Of a stretch of DNA of 64,000 bases, positions 19,097 through 26,934 are shown one piece after another. Position 1 is the first letter of the stretch; every line of letters begins with the position of its first letter. The notes under the pieces were generated by a model that was given only the letters and a program-made list of their open reading frames with translations, was not told where the DNA came from and made no database searches. This stretch comes from Pulveribacter suum (lineage in GTDB: Bacteria > Pseudomonadota > Gammaproteobacteria > Burkholderiales > Burkholderiaceae_C). A program made the position numbers and the translations under genes. Location of the stretch: assembly GCF_003013695.1 (NCBI RefSeq), contig NZ_CP027792.1, positions 764,501 through 828,500 on the forward strand, read 5' to 3'.

Positions 19097-19174
19097 CGGG
19101 CCATCGCTGCGCTCGGCCTGGCCTTCGCGGCGTGCAACGCCTGCGCGTGCGGGGCCGAGCGCAGCGATGGCCCG
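19097..19174. repeat. Central 22-bp-stem hairpin of the giant palindrome
   Basis: The stem halves are 19097-19118 and 19153-19174, perfectly complementary over 22 bp (core GCCATCGCTGCGCTCGGC), with a 34-base loop that contains smaller self-complementary parts. It marks the symmetry centre of the 653-bp structure. Confidence 0.8.
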
Positions 19175-19470
19175 TATGGTCTGCCACCCCTTGAGGCTGC
19201 GCCTGGGGCGGGGCGCTTGCGGGGTGGCAGGGGCGCCTGTGCGCCCATGCTTCGTGATCTGACTGGCCGCGTCTGTTTGAACGGAGCTGCGCAGCAGCGC
19301 AGTGAGTTATGCGGCCCACCCCGCAAGCGTCACGCCACAGGTTTGCCCCTTCGCGCAAGCGAAGGGGTCGCAGACTTCGGGGTCGTGTTCTTTGCTTCCT
19401 TTCTTGCACGAGCAAGAAAGGAAGTCGCCCGCCGGGGCGAGTCCCGGCCAGCGACATCAAAAAAAACTCA

Positions 19471-19528
19471 AGGCCAAAACGGCCCCAGCCCTTACCCAGC
19501 AAGCGCTAAAGGCTACAAAGTAAAGAGC
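19471..19528 (-). repeat. Family A repeat flanking the giant palindrome (right)
   Basis: Minus strand: TTTACTTTGTAGCCTTTAGC, then GCTTGCTGGGTAAGGGCT and GGGGCCGTTTTGGCC. Inverted with respect to the copy at 18737-18794, so the symmetric unit extends to about 790 bp. It abuts the 3' end of the piuC-like gene. Confidence 0.65.
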
Positions 19529-19532
19529 AAAC

Positions 19533-20216
19533 TCAAGGCCGCGCCCACCGCCGCAGCAGGTTGTGATACACGCCCGTCAGCTGCACCAGCCGCATATCGT
19601 CACCCGCCAGCAGCGGCGTCACCTGCTGCACCGACTGGTCCAGATCGAACAGCAGCGTGCGCTCCCCCTCATCCGCCACCAGGCTCTCGATCCAGAAAAA
19701 CGACGCCACGCGCGCGCCGCGCGTCACCGGCGTCACCCGGTGCAGGCTGGTGGACGGATACAGCACCATGTCCCCGGCCGCCAGCTTCACCGTCTGCACG
19801 CCGAAAGGCCCTTCCACCTCCAGCTCGCCGCCGTCGTACTCCTCGGGCTCGGCCAGAAACAGCGTAGCCGACAGGTCGGTGCGCATCTGCTGGCTGCTGC
19901 CGGGCAGGAACATCAGGGCGCTGTCCACGTGCGCGCCGTAGGTGCCGCCGCCTGCGTAGCGGTTGAACTTCGGCGGGTAGATGGTGCGCGGCAAGGCCGC
20001 CGAGATGAACAGCGGCGTGGCCGCCAGGCGGCGCAGGATGTGCTGGCCCAGGCGCACGGCCAGCGCGCTGCCGTCCGCCAGCTGCTGGTTGCGCTTGACG
20101 CTCTTGGCCAGCGTGCCGGCGGTGGCGGCGCCGTCCTGCCATTCGGCGGCGTCGAGTTCGGCGCGAAAGCTGCGCACTTCTTGCTTGGACAGGACCTGGT
20201 CGATGGAGATCAGCAT
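19533..20216 (-). CDS. PKHD-type Fe(II)/2-oxoglutarate hydroxylase, PiuC family
   Basis: A 227-residue cytoplasmic dioxygenase like PiuC/YbiX, usually encoded with siderophore receptors. The iron triad is visible: His96 and Asp98 in YGAHVDSA and His159 in TSLHRV, with Arg169 (RGARV) for 2-oxoglutarate. The C-terminal ~45 residues match the family's extra domain. Its ATG at 20216 overlaps the stop of the upstream alpha-hydroxy-acid oxidase by seven bases. The natural substrate is unknown; established association is with iron starvation. It is last in the Fur-boxed operon. Confidence 0.9.
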   Translation of the reverse strand: MLISIDQVLSKQEVRSFRAELDAAEWQDGAATAGTLAKSVKRNQQLADGSALAVRLGQHILRRLAATPLFISAALPRTIYPPKFNRYAGGGTYGAHVDSALMFLPGSSQQMRTDLSATLFLAEPEEYDGGELEVEGPFGVQTVKLAAGDMVLYPSTSLHRVTPVTRGARVASFFWIESLVADEGERTLLFDLDQSVQQVTPLLAGDDMRLVQLTGVYHNLLRRWARP

Positions 20217-21337
20217 GGAAAAGCCTGGGGATCGGTGGGGCAGGAAGGCAGCAGCGCCTCGGGGGTGATGTCGGCCGGGCTGGCGCAGCCGGCCTGCGCC
20301 ATGCAGGCCTGCAGCTCTTCGATGAGCAGCGTCAGCATGTGCGCCACGCCCAAAGCGCCCGCAGCCGCCAGGGCGTACATCTGCAGGCGGCCGACGAGCA
20401 CGGCGTCGGCGCCCAGCGCCAGCGCCTTGAAGGCGTCCTGGCCGCTGCGGATGCCGCCGTCCAGCAGCAGCGGACAGTCCGCGCCCACGGCGGCGCGCAC
20501 GGCGGGCAGCTGGCGCAGCGCGGCGGGCGCGCCGTCCAGGCTGCGCCCGCCATGGTTGGAGACGATGAGCCCGGCGACACCGGCCGCCTGCAAGGCGCGC
20601 GCGTCATCGGGGTGCAGCACGCCCTTGACCCACACCGGCAGCCGCGTGGCGGGCAGCAGCCAGTGCAGGTCGTCCCAGATGGGCGCGTGGCGCATGGCGC
20701 CCTGGAAGATGCGGCTGTCGCCCTCGGCCAGCGGCGCGGGGGCGCTGGGCGCGTAGGCCGCCAGGTTGCCGGCCGTGCACTCGGGCGGCAGCGCGAAGCC
20801 GGCGGCCAGCGCGCTGCGGCTGGCCAGCTGGATGCTGGCGTCCAGCGTCAGCACGATGGCGGTGTAGCCCGCGGCCTGCGCGCGCGCGAGCAGGTCCAGC
20901 GTGTGGGCGCGCTCGGGCTGCAGGTACAGCTGGAACCAGCGCGGGGCGCTGCCCGCCGCCTGGGCGATGGCCTCCAGCGGGGCGGACGAGAGCGTGCTGG
21001 CCACCAGGCAGGTGGCCGTGGCCTCGGCGGCGCGGGCGGTGGCCAGTTCCGCATCGGGGTGCGCCAGCCGCTGGTGCGCCACCGGGGCCAGAAAAAAGGG
21101 GTGGGGCAGGTCCTGCCCGTTCAGCGCCCGCCGGGTGTGGCCGGCGCGCACGTCGCGCAGCAGGCGGGGCAGCACGGCCCACTGCCCGAAGGCCGCGCGG
21201 TTGGCCGCCACCGTCTGGTCCCAGCCGCAGCCGCCGGCGATGTAGGCCAGGCGGTCGGCCGGCAGGTGCTGCGCGGCCAGCCGTTCGTAGTCGATGGCGT
21301 TGTAGATGCCGGGGGGAATGCGGGCGGGTGTGTTCAT
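20210..21337 (-). CDS. FMN-dependent alpha-hydroxy-acid oxidase (LldD/glycolate oxidase family)
   Basis: A 375-residue flavoenzyme that oxidises an L-2-hydroxy acid to a 2-oxo acid. Active-site residues can be placed: Tyr138 in FQLYLQ, Asp166 in LTLDAS, Lys238 in VKGV, His262 as the catalytic base in NHGGRSLD, and Arg265 in the same motif; [20 protein letters not shown] binds FMN phosphate. The start at ATG 21337 is preceded directly by a family A repeat. It sits between the siderophore receptor and the PiuC-like gene, so the substrate may be a hydroxycarboxylate made or imported under iron limitation, such as a citrate-type siderophore part; this is inference. Confidence 0.88.
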   Translation of the reverse strand: MNTPARIPPGIYNAIDYERLAAQHLPADRLAYIAGGCGWDQTVAANRAAFGQWAVLPRLLRDVRAGHTRRALNGQDLPHPFFLAPVAHQRLAHPDAELATARAAEATATCLVASTLSSAPLEAIAQAAGSAPRWFQLYLQPERAHTLDLLARAQAAGYTAIVLTLDASIQLASRSALAAGFALPPECTAGNLAAYAPSAPAPLAEGDSRIFQGAMRHAPIWDDLHWLLPATRLPVWVKGVLHPDDARALQAAGVAGLIVSNHGGRSLDGAPAALRQLPAVRAAVGADCPLLLDGGIRSGQDAFKALALGADAVLVGRLQMYALAAAGALGVAHMLTLLIEELQACMAQAGCASPADITPEALLPSCPTDPQAFPC

Positions 21338-21390
21338 CAAAAACAATAGCTGCCAGCGCACGGCTGGCGGGCGCTGGCAGCCATTTTTTC
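21338..21390 (+). repeat. Family A palindromic repeat between receptor and oxidase genes
   Basis: AACAATAGCTGCCAGCGCAC, then GGCTGGCGGGCGCTGGCAGCC and TTTTTT. CCAGCGC pairs with GCGCTGG, so it can fold as a terminator-like hairpin within the operon. Confidence 0.75.
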
Positions 21391-21399
21391 TTGGATGCT

Positions 21400-23721
21400 T
21401 TACAGATCCAGGTTCAGCGTCAGGCGCACGGCGCGGCCGTCGCCCTTGTACAGGAAGGCGCCCGAGCGGTACACGGCGGTGAAGTAGTCTTTGTCGGTCA
21501 CGTTCAGCAGGTTCAGGCGCAGGTTGGCGCTCTTGTTGATGCGGTAGGTGGCAAACAGGTCGTAGGTGGTGAACGAGGGCACCGGCTGCGAGCACAGGCC
21601 CTGGGCGTTGTAGCCGGCGCCGGTGTCGGGCTGGCCGCCGCACTTGCCGCTTTCGTAGCGGGCGATGGCGCCGAACTCGAAGTTGCGCGTCAGGTGGTAC
21701 TTGCCCTGCAGCGAGGCGCTGCGGTCGGCGAAGTTGGACAGCGGGTTGCCCACGTTGGCCGGGTTGCTGGACTGCAGCACCTTGGACTTCATGAAGGCCA
21801 CGCCGCCCTGCACCTCCAGCAGCGGGGTGATGTTGCCGGCCAGGCCGAACTCGATGCCGCGCACGCGGTTCTTGCCGGTGTTGAAGGTGCCCACGGTGTC
21901 GTAGTCGGCGCCTTCCATCACGTCGCTCTTGGTGGTCTGGAAGACGGCGGCGGTGGCCAGCAGCTTGTCGTCCAGCACGTTGAACTTGGTGCCCAGCTCG
22001 AAGTTGCGCGAGGTCTCGGGCTTGGCGCCGGCCGCCTTGCCGTCAAAGATCACCAGGCCGCCATAGCCGCTGCTGGTGCCGGTGTCGGGCTCGCCGCCGT
22101 TGATGTCCTGCGACGTGCCGAAGCTGGCGTAGGCCATGGCCGTGGGGCTGAACTTGTAGCTCGCGCCCAGGTGGCCGTTGAGCAGGGTGTCGGTGAACGC
22201 GTAGTCGCCGGTTTGCGCCGCCGTCAGGTTGTTTTGCGTCAGCATGCTCAGCTTGTAGTGGTCGGCGCGCAGACCGCCGAACAGCGTCCAGCGGTCGGAC
22301 AAGTCCACCGTGTCCATGGCCGACAGGGCGAAGGTCTTGACGCGCCAGTCGCGCGTCCAGTCGCGCTTGGCGTAGCTGCGTCCGGCCAGGCTGCCCAGGT
22401 TGCCCGTGACGTTGCCATTGGCGTCCGTGATGCACCAGGCGTTGTTGGCCGTGGCGGTGGCGCTGTTGCGGCAGTTGTAGGCGCCGGTGTTGGTCACGCC
22501 GTAGTTGCCGGACAGCACCTTGTGGTCGGTGTACTCAAAGCCGAAGATGAACTCGTGCTTCAGGCTGCCGATCTGCCTGTCCCAGCGCAGGTTGCTTTGG
22601 TGGGCAAAGTACTCCACTTCCTGCCAGCCGGTGTGGCCGCCATCCAGCGCGGCGGCGGTGTAGGCGGGCTGGCCCGCGGCGTCAAAGATCTGGCGGCTGG
22701 ATGCGCCGGTGGTGGCGTACTTGTTGTTCGACTGGCCGTAGCGCGTCAGGCTGGTCAGCTTGACGTCGGGCGCGAAGCGGTAGTTCACGCGTGCGGTCAG
22801 CGTGTCCACGTCGGACTGCAGGAAGTCGGCGTTTTGCGCGTACATCGGCACGCTGGTGGCCGGGCGGCGGTTGGGCGGCGTGCCGACCAGGTAGTAGCCC
22901 AGGTCGGGGTGCTTGTCCTTGGCGCGCAGGCCGTAGTAGTCCAGCGTGACCGACAGGTCTTCGTTGGCGTTCCACAGGCCCGACAGGGCCAGGCCGTTTC
23001 TCTGGCGCTTGGACGGGTCGCGGTCGGGTACGCCCTCGCTGGACAGCAGGCCGTTGGCGCGCAGGGCGAAGGTCTCGGAGAAGACCTTGTTGGCGTCCAG
23101 CGTCACGCGGCGGTGGCTGTCGGTGCCGATGCCGGCGCTGATGCGGTTGAAGCTGTAGTCGGTGGTGGCCTGCTTGGTGATGGCGTTGATGGCGCCACCG
23201 GCCGAGCCGCGGCCGGCAAAGCTGGAGTTCGGCCCCTTGGTGATCTCCAGCTGCTCGATGGCGAAGCTCTCGCGGGTGGTCATGCCGGGGTCGCGCAGGC
23301 CGTCCACGAAGACGTCCGAGCGCGCCTCCTGGCCGCGGATGATGTAGCGGTCGCCAAAGGCGTTGCCGTTCTCGCCCGTGCCCAGCGTGATGCCGGGCTG
23401 CACGGCCAGGATCTGCTTGAGGTCGGTCTGGCCCGAGTCGCGGATGGCCTCGCCCGTGACCACCGAAATGGTCTGCGGCGTCTCGGCCAGCGGGCGGGTG
23501 TGGCGGCTGTCGGCCGAGGTCTTGGCCTTGTAGGGCGCGCCCACTTCAGCGTTCGGGTTCGGGTCGATGGCCTGCTCCTGCACCGTCACGGTGGGCAGGG
23601 TGGCCGCGGTGGCGGCAGGCTGGCCCTGGGCCAGGGCGGCCAGGGGCAGCAGGGCGGCGGCGGCCACGCCGCCGGTGGACAGGCGCAGGCTCTTGGGCTT
23701 CTTGATGCGGGAAGAGGGCAT
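21400..23721 (-). CDS. TonB-dependent siderophore receptor (Fiu-like)
   Basis: A 773-residue outer-membrane receptor. A signal peptide (about 1-32, ending ALAQ) is followed by a plug domain (TPQTISVVTGEAI, YIIRGQEARSDVFVDGLRD, GPNSSFAGRGSAGGAINAIT) and a 22-strand barrel ending in the aromatic-poor NLDL. The plug sequence and length are closest to catecholate-type receptors such as Fiu, though the ligand is not certain. ATG 23721 was chosen because the signal peptide starts there; 23772 would add 17 unlikely residues. A Fur-like box lies about 54 bp upstream, and it heads an operon with an alpha-hydroxy-acid oxidase and a PiuC-type hydroxylase. Confidence 0.92.
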   Translation of the reverse strand: MPSSRIKKPKSLRLSTGGVAAAALLPLAALAQGQPAATAATLPTVTVQEQAIDPNPNAEVGAPYKAKTSADSRHTRPLAETPQTISVVTGEAIRDSGQTDLKQILAVQPGITLGTGENGNAFGDRYIIRGQEARSDVFVDGLRDPGMTTRESFAIEQLEITKGPNSSFAGRGSAGGAINAITKQATTDYSFNRISAGIGTDSHRRVTLDANKVFSETFALRANGLLSSEGVPDRDPSKRQRNGLALSGLWNANEDLSVTLDYYGLRAKDKHPDLGYYLVGTPPNRRPATSVPMYAQNADFLQSDVDTLTARVNYRFAPDVKLTSLTRYGQSNNKYATTGASSRQIFDAAGQPAYTAAALDGGHTGWQEVEYFAHQSNLRWDRQIGSLKHEFIFGFEYTDHKVLSGNYGVTNTGAYNCRNSATATANNAWCITDANGNVTGNLGSLAGRSYAKRDWTRDWRVKTFALSAMDTVDLSDRWTLFGGLRADHYKLSMLTQNNLTAAQTGDYAFTDTLLNGHLGASYKFSPTAMAYASFGTSQDINGGEPDTGTSSGYGGLVIFDGKAAGAKPETSRNFELGTKFNVLDDKLLATAAVFQTTKSDVMEGADYDTVGTFNTGKNRVRGIEFGLAGNITPLLEVQGGVAFMKSKVLQSSNPANVGNPLSNFADRSASLQGKYHLTRNFEFGAIARYESGKCGGQPDTGAGYNAQGLCSQPVPSFTTYDLFATYRINKSANLRLNLLNVTDKDYFTAVYRSGAFLYKGDGRAVRLTLNLDL

Positions 23722-23774
23722 GGTTGGAGGACGTTCTCTGTGCAGAAAGGATGGAACAAAAAAGCGTTCCAATT

Positions 23775-23793
23775 ATTGTTGAGAATCAATATC
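23775..23793 (-). promoter_or_regulatory. Fur-box-like site upstream of the siderophore receptor
   Basis: The plus-strand sequence ends TGAGAATCAATATC, matching 12 of 14 positions of the right-hand part of the consensus Fur box (TGATAATCATTATC); about 13 of 19 overall. It lies in an AT-rich patch 54-72 bp before the receptor start, where the promoter should be. Confidence 0.65.
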
Positions 23794-23843
23794 GTTTGCG
23801 TAAACATTCAAAGAAATGCCGGTTTTCCTGCGGCGCGGAAATG

Positions 23844-23882
23844 AAAAACGGCCGGCTGTTGCCCGTGGACAACAGCCGGCCG
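23844..23882 (-). terminator. Rho-independent terminator of the MBL hydrolase gene
   Basis: A perfect 10-bp stem (GCCGGCTGTT with AACAGCCGGC) with a ten-base loop, followed on the minus strand by CGTTTTT. It begins 18 bp after the stop of the minus-strand MBL gene. Confidence 0.88.
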
Positions 23883-23900
23883 CGTGGCCTGAAAGTCGGT

Positions 23901-24827
23901 TCAGACGTTGGTGAGCTGGCCGTCTTCCAGCCGCGCGGCGCCGCTGGCGACCAGCTCGTCCACCAGCGCGGCGGCCCATTCGCGCGCGCTGCGGCCGGCG
24001 AAGTAGCGCTGGTGCAGGGCGCCAAAGTAGGGCGTGCCGTCCAGCCAGTCCAGGGCCTGCTCCAGCGGCAGGCTCTGCCACTCCAGCAGCTTGTACTTGA
24101 GCAGCACCTTGGCCGCGTAGCGGGCGTGCTTGAGCGGCTCGGCCACGAAGGCGGCCAGCCGGGCGCGGGCACGCTGCAGCGCCGCCGGCACGTCGCCGAA
24201 CACGCTGCCGTGGCCGGGGATGACGGTGACAGGTGCCAGCTGCTCGATCACGTCCAGCGTGGCGCCCACCTCGGCAAAGGCGCCTTCGCCCTCGATCTCG
24301 GGGAAGACCACGCCAAAGCCGTTTTCCCACAGCGCGTCGCCCGAGATCAGCAGCCGCGCCTGCGGCTCGAACAGCAACACGGCGTGCGGGTCGTGCCCGG
24401 GCGCAGCGTGGATGCTCCACTCGCGCCCGCCCAGGGCGATGGACTGGCCCGGCTGCAGCACGCCGTCGGCGCGAAAGGGCGGGCATTCCTGGCCGGTGGG
24501 CACGTAGCTCAGGGCCACCGGGTCCCATTGGCGCACGTGCTGCAGCTGGCCCGGCGGGATCAGCGTGCGCAGCTGCGGCCAGCGCTGCTGCAGCGCGGCA
24601 TTGCCGCCGCAGTGGTCGCTGTGCAGGTGGGTGTTGGCCAGCAGCGCCAGCGGCCGGCCCTGCAGGCTGGCGGCGACCAGCGCCACGGTCTGGGCGGCAT
24701 GGGTGCAGTAGCCGCTGTCGATCAGCGCGGCGCCCCCGGGGCCGTCAAAGAGGATGTTGTTGGCCGACAGCCAGCCGCGCTCGAATACGGTGATTTCGGG
24801 CGGCAGCGCAGGTGGGGTAAGCGTCAT
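23901..24827 (-). CDS. MBL-fold metallo-hydrolase
   Basis: A 308-residue hydrolase of the metallo-beta-lactamase superfamily. The metal motif HxHxDH is THLHSDH (His67, His69, Asp71, His72); further metal ligands are His in PGHD, Asp in SGDALW and His in PGHGS. The C-terminal ~90 residues form a helical domain (KVLLKYKLLEWQSLP) found in lactonase/glyoxalase-II-like relatives. The substrate is unknown. The gene is single, closed by a clear terminator at its 3' end, and starts beside a fragment of repeat family A (GATAGCTG immediately before the ATG). Confidence 0.88.
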   Translation of the reverse strand: MTLTPPALPPEITVFERGWLSANNILFDGPGGAALIDSGYCTHAAQTVALVAASLQGRPLALLANTHLHSDHCGGNAALQQRWPQLRTLIPPGQLQHVRQWDPVALSYVPTGQECPPFRADGVLQPGQSIALGGREWSIHAAPGHDPHAVLLFEPQARLLISGDALWENGFGVVFPEIEGEGAFAEVGATLDVIEQLAPVTVIPGHGSVFGDVPAALQRARARLAAFVAEPLKHARYAAKVLLKYKLLEWQSLPLEQALDWLDGTPYFGALHQRYFAGRSAREWAAALVDELVASGAARLEDGQLTNV

Positions 24828-24845
24828 CAGCTATCAAAAAAAGAG
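24828..24845 (-). repeat. Fragment of family A repeat at the MBL gene start
   Basis: Minus strand CTCTTTTTTTGATAGCTG, ending directly at the ATG. Only the outer arm of the repeat is present, so the call is tentative. Confidence 0.4.
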
Positions 24846-24931
24846 TGACAGGCCAGCCGCGCCGGCTGGGCGAAGATGGCGGCCATTGTGCGTGCGCCAC
24901 TGCCGCACCCACGCAAGAAAGGAAAACCGCC

Positions 24932-25846
24932 ATGCCAATGACCAACGCACGCTGGCAGCGCTGGCTGGTCGCCACCCAGCTGCTGCTGATGGCCGCCTGG
25001 GCGCTGGCCTGGTGGCCGCATTCGCGCGCGCTGGCGCTGGCCGGCGCGCTGGCCCTGCCGCTGCTGGCGCGCCTGGCGATGGTGCCGCAGTTCGTGCTGA
25101 TGGCCCGGGTGGTGCGCCGCGCCGGGGGCACGCCGCCCACGGCCCGCCAGCTGCTGCGCGCCTGGTGGGCCGAGGCCGGCTGGGCAGCGCGGGTCTTCGG
25201 CTGGTGGCAGCCGTTTCGCCACCGCACGCTGCCCGACTGGCTGCCGCCGCCGCCGGCCAGCGCGAGCGCGCCGCGAGGCGTGGTGCTGGTGCACGGCTTT
25301 CTGTGCAACCGGGGTTTTTGGCTGCCGTGGCTGCGCCTGCTGCGCGCACGCGGCCACGCCTGCGTGGCGGTGACGCTGGAGCCGCCCTTTGCCGGCATCG
25401 ACGACTACGCCGGCACCCTCGACGAGGCCGTGCGCCGGGTGGAGCAGGCCACCGGCCGCGCGCCGCTCATCGTGGCGCACAGCATGGGCGGGCTGGCCGT
25501 GCGCGCCTGGCTGCGCGCGGTGCCGGGTGCGCGCGGGCGCATCCACCGCGTGGCCACCCTGGGCACGCCGCACCAGGGCACCTGGGCGGCACGCCACGCG
25601 CGCAGCGCCAACGGGCGGCAGATGCGGCTGCACAGCCCCTGGCTGCAGGCGCTGGCGGCCAGCGAGGACGCCGCGCTGCGCGGGCGCTTCGTGTGCTGGC
25701 ACTCGGACTGCGACAACGTGGTCTATCCGGCCGCCGCGGCGCAGCTGCCGGGCGCGCAGCTGCGCCCCATCGCCGGCGCTGCGCACGTGGAGCTGGCCTT
25801 TCACCCGCAGGTGGTCAGCGAGGTGCTGGCGCTGCTGGAGCTATGA
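24932..25846 (+). CDS. Membrane-anchored alpha/beta hydrolase (lipase EstA-like)
   Basis: A 304-residue serine hydrolase. Two N-terminal hydrophobic helices (about 11-28 and 33-57) anchor it to the inner membrane. The hydrolase domain has the oxyanion VLVHGF (119-123), nucleophile Ser184 in AHSMGG, TLGTPHQGT, an Asp in HSDCDNVV and a His in GAAHVEL, as in triacylglycerol lipases and palmitoyl-thioesterase-like proteins. Start ATG 24932 has AGAAAGGA upstream. The stop codon (TGA in GCTATGAAAATGAG) is formed by the start of a family A repeat, so the gene end may have been shaped by repeat insertion. Substrate unknown. Confidence 0.85.
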   Translation: MPMTNARWQRWLVATQLLLMAAWALAWWPHSRALALAGALALPLLARLAMVPQFVLMARVVRRAGGTPPTARQLLRAWWAEAGWAARVFGWWQPFRHRTLPDWLPPPPASASAPRGVVLVHGFLCNRGFWLPWLRLLRARGHACVAVTLEPPFAGIDDYAGTLDEAVRRVEQATGRAPLIVAHSMGGLAVRAWLRAVPGARGRIHRVATLGTPHQGTWAARHARSANGRQMRLHSPWLQALAASEDAALRGRFVCWHSDCDNVVYPAAAAQLPGAQLRPIAGAAHVELAFHPQVVSEVLALLEL

Positions 25847-25898
25847 AAATGAGAGCTGTCCGCGCTTGACTGGCGGGCGCTGGAGGCCAAAAAGGCTC
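25840..25898 (+). repeat. Family A palindromic repeat at the hydrolase 3' end
   Basis: GCTATGAAAATGAGAGCTGT, then CCGCGCTTGACTGGCGGGCG and GGAGGCCAAAAAGGCTCC. The opening bases supply the stop codon of the alpha/beta hydrolase. It lies between convergent genes. Confidence 0.8.
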
Positions 25899-25926
25899 CA
25901 AACGCCCCCGCCTCAGCGCCGCGGCT

Positions 25927-26934
25927 TCACTGGCGCGGCGCCCGCGGCGCGCGGGTGCCGGCAGCGGCCTCGAGGTGGCGCACGCAGTAATAGGTGCCAT
26001 TGGGCACGCTGGCCAGGTGGTTGGCGCGCAGCGCGCCCAGGCCGGACTGCGCGGCGGCCGTGTCGTACAGGCCGGCCTGCACGTGATAGACGCCCGCGGG
26101 GCGCAGCGCCACGCCGCCGGCGTGAAAGCCCGCCGCCTCGGCCGCGGCCAGCTCGTCGGCCGTGGGCAGCTGCGCGCTTTGCGACTGGCACCAGCGCAGC
26201 GCCACCTCGCGCGAGACCAGCTGGTCGGTGTGGCCGGGCGCGGCCGTCAGCCACTGCAGCGCCGGCTGCGGGTTGCGCGGCGGCGCAAAGCGCGTGCCCT
26301 CGAAATAGTCGAACAGCTCGCGCGCCAGCGCCTGGGCCAGCATGGGCGCGGGCGCGGTGACGGTGAAGCTTTGCGCGGCGCCGCTTTGCAGCCGGACCAG
26401 CGTGGCGGTGGCCTGCACCAGCGCGCCCTCCAGCCGGGTGTAAGTGATGTAGGCGGCCAGCGCGATGCGCGCGGCGCGGCCTTTGAGCTCGTCCTGCGCC
26501 AGCGGGCGCTGCAGCTGCTCGGGGCTGATGTCGGCAAAGTCAAAGCGCAGCCGGGGGCTGCGCAGGTTGGCGCGGCGCGCCAGCTCGTCCAGCTCGCCGA
26601 TCAGCTGCACGTTCAGGCTGCGGCCCAGCTCGGCCACGGCGCGCGCCTGGTGGTGCGCCTGCAGCGCGTCCACGGCCTGCAGCGCGGCGGTGATCTTGGC
26701 CGGGTCGGCCTTGTCGGCGTGCAGGTCGGCAAAGGCCTTGCGGTCGGCCTCGTAGTCGGCCAGGTCGGCGGCGCGCACGACGGGAATGTTGGGCCAGACG
26801 ATGAGCGTCTGGCCGGCCGGCTCGCGCAGGTCCTGCACGGGCGCGGGCACGGGCGTTTGCCCCTGCGCCAGCGCCGCCGGCACGCAGGCCAGCGCCAGCA
26901 GCAGGGCGGCCAGCGCGTGCATGGGCCGCAGCAT
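25927..26934 (-). CDS. Unrecognised secreted protein coupled to flgH
   Basis: I do not recognise this 335-residue protein. A signal peptide is clear (about 1-23, ending AALAQ). The middle (about 60-215) is helical/strand-rich with a conserved-looking ALARELFDYFEGTRFAPP stretch. The last ~85 residues (VALRWCQSQSAQLPTADELA ... NGTYYCVRH) resemble the C-type-lectin-like end of formylglycine-generating-enzyme or DUF1566-type domains, with two cysteines that could pair. Its ATG shares one base with the flgH stop (TGATG), so it is translationally coupled and is the last gene of the flgBCDEFGH operon, where flgI normally stands. A periplasmic or outer-membrane flagellar accessory role is a reasonable guess only. 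Confidence 0.8.
   Translation of the reverse strand: MLRPMHALAALLLALACVPAALAQGQTPVPAPVQDLREPAGQTLIVWPNIPVVRAADLADYEADRKAFADLHADKADPAKITAALQAVDALQAHHQARAVAELGRSLNVQLIGELDELARRANLRSPRLRFDFADISPEQLQRPLAQDELKGRAARIALAAYITYTRLEGALVQATATLVRLQSGAAQSFTVTAPAPMLAQALARELFDYFEGTRFAPPRNPQPALQWLTAAPGHTDQLVSREVALRWCQSQSAQLPTADELAAAEAAGFHAGGVALRPAGVYHVQAGLYDTAAAQSGLGALRANHLASVPNGTYYCVRHLEAAAGTRAPRAPRQ

Larger units (their letters stand above)
18806..19458. repeat. 653-bp giant imperfect palindrome, non-coding
   Basis: The two ends are inverted copies: GATGTCGCTGGCCGGGACTC begins the left arm, and its exact complement ends the right arm. Matching blocks follow inward in the same order: an end hairpin (18840-18871, 13-bp stem), a block at 18949-19018 that matches 19249-19317 inverted (sharing GCTGCTGCGCAGCT, GTTCAAACA and AGTCAGATCACGAAGCA), and a central hairpin with a 22-bp perfect stem (19097-19118 with 19153-19174). 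Open frames here are symmetric artefacts and show no protein family. I recognise similar end sequences between genes in other proteobacterial genomes. No transposase is present. Confidence 0.85.

Noticed and set aside
18744-19523. Several open reading frames on both strands within the giant palindrome
   Set aside because: They are symmetric consequences of the inverted arms, have extreme composition, share similar SRPATS/LAGTRPGG-type ends on both strands and show no domain. Such frames are often annotated as hypothetical proteins, but the DNA symmetry explains them.
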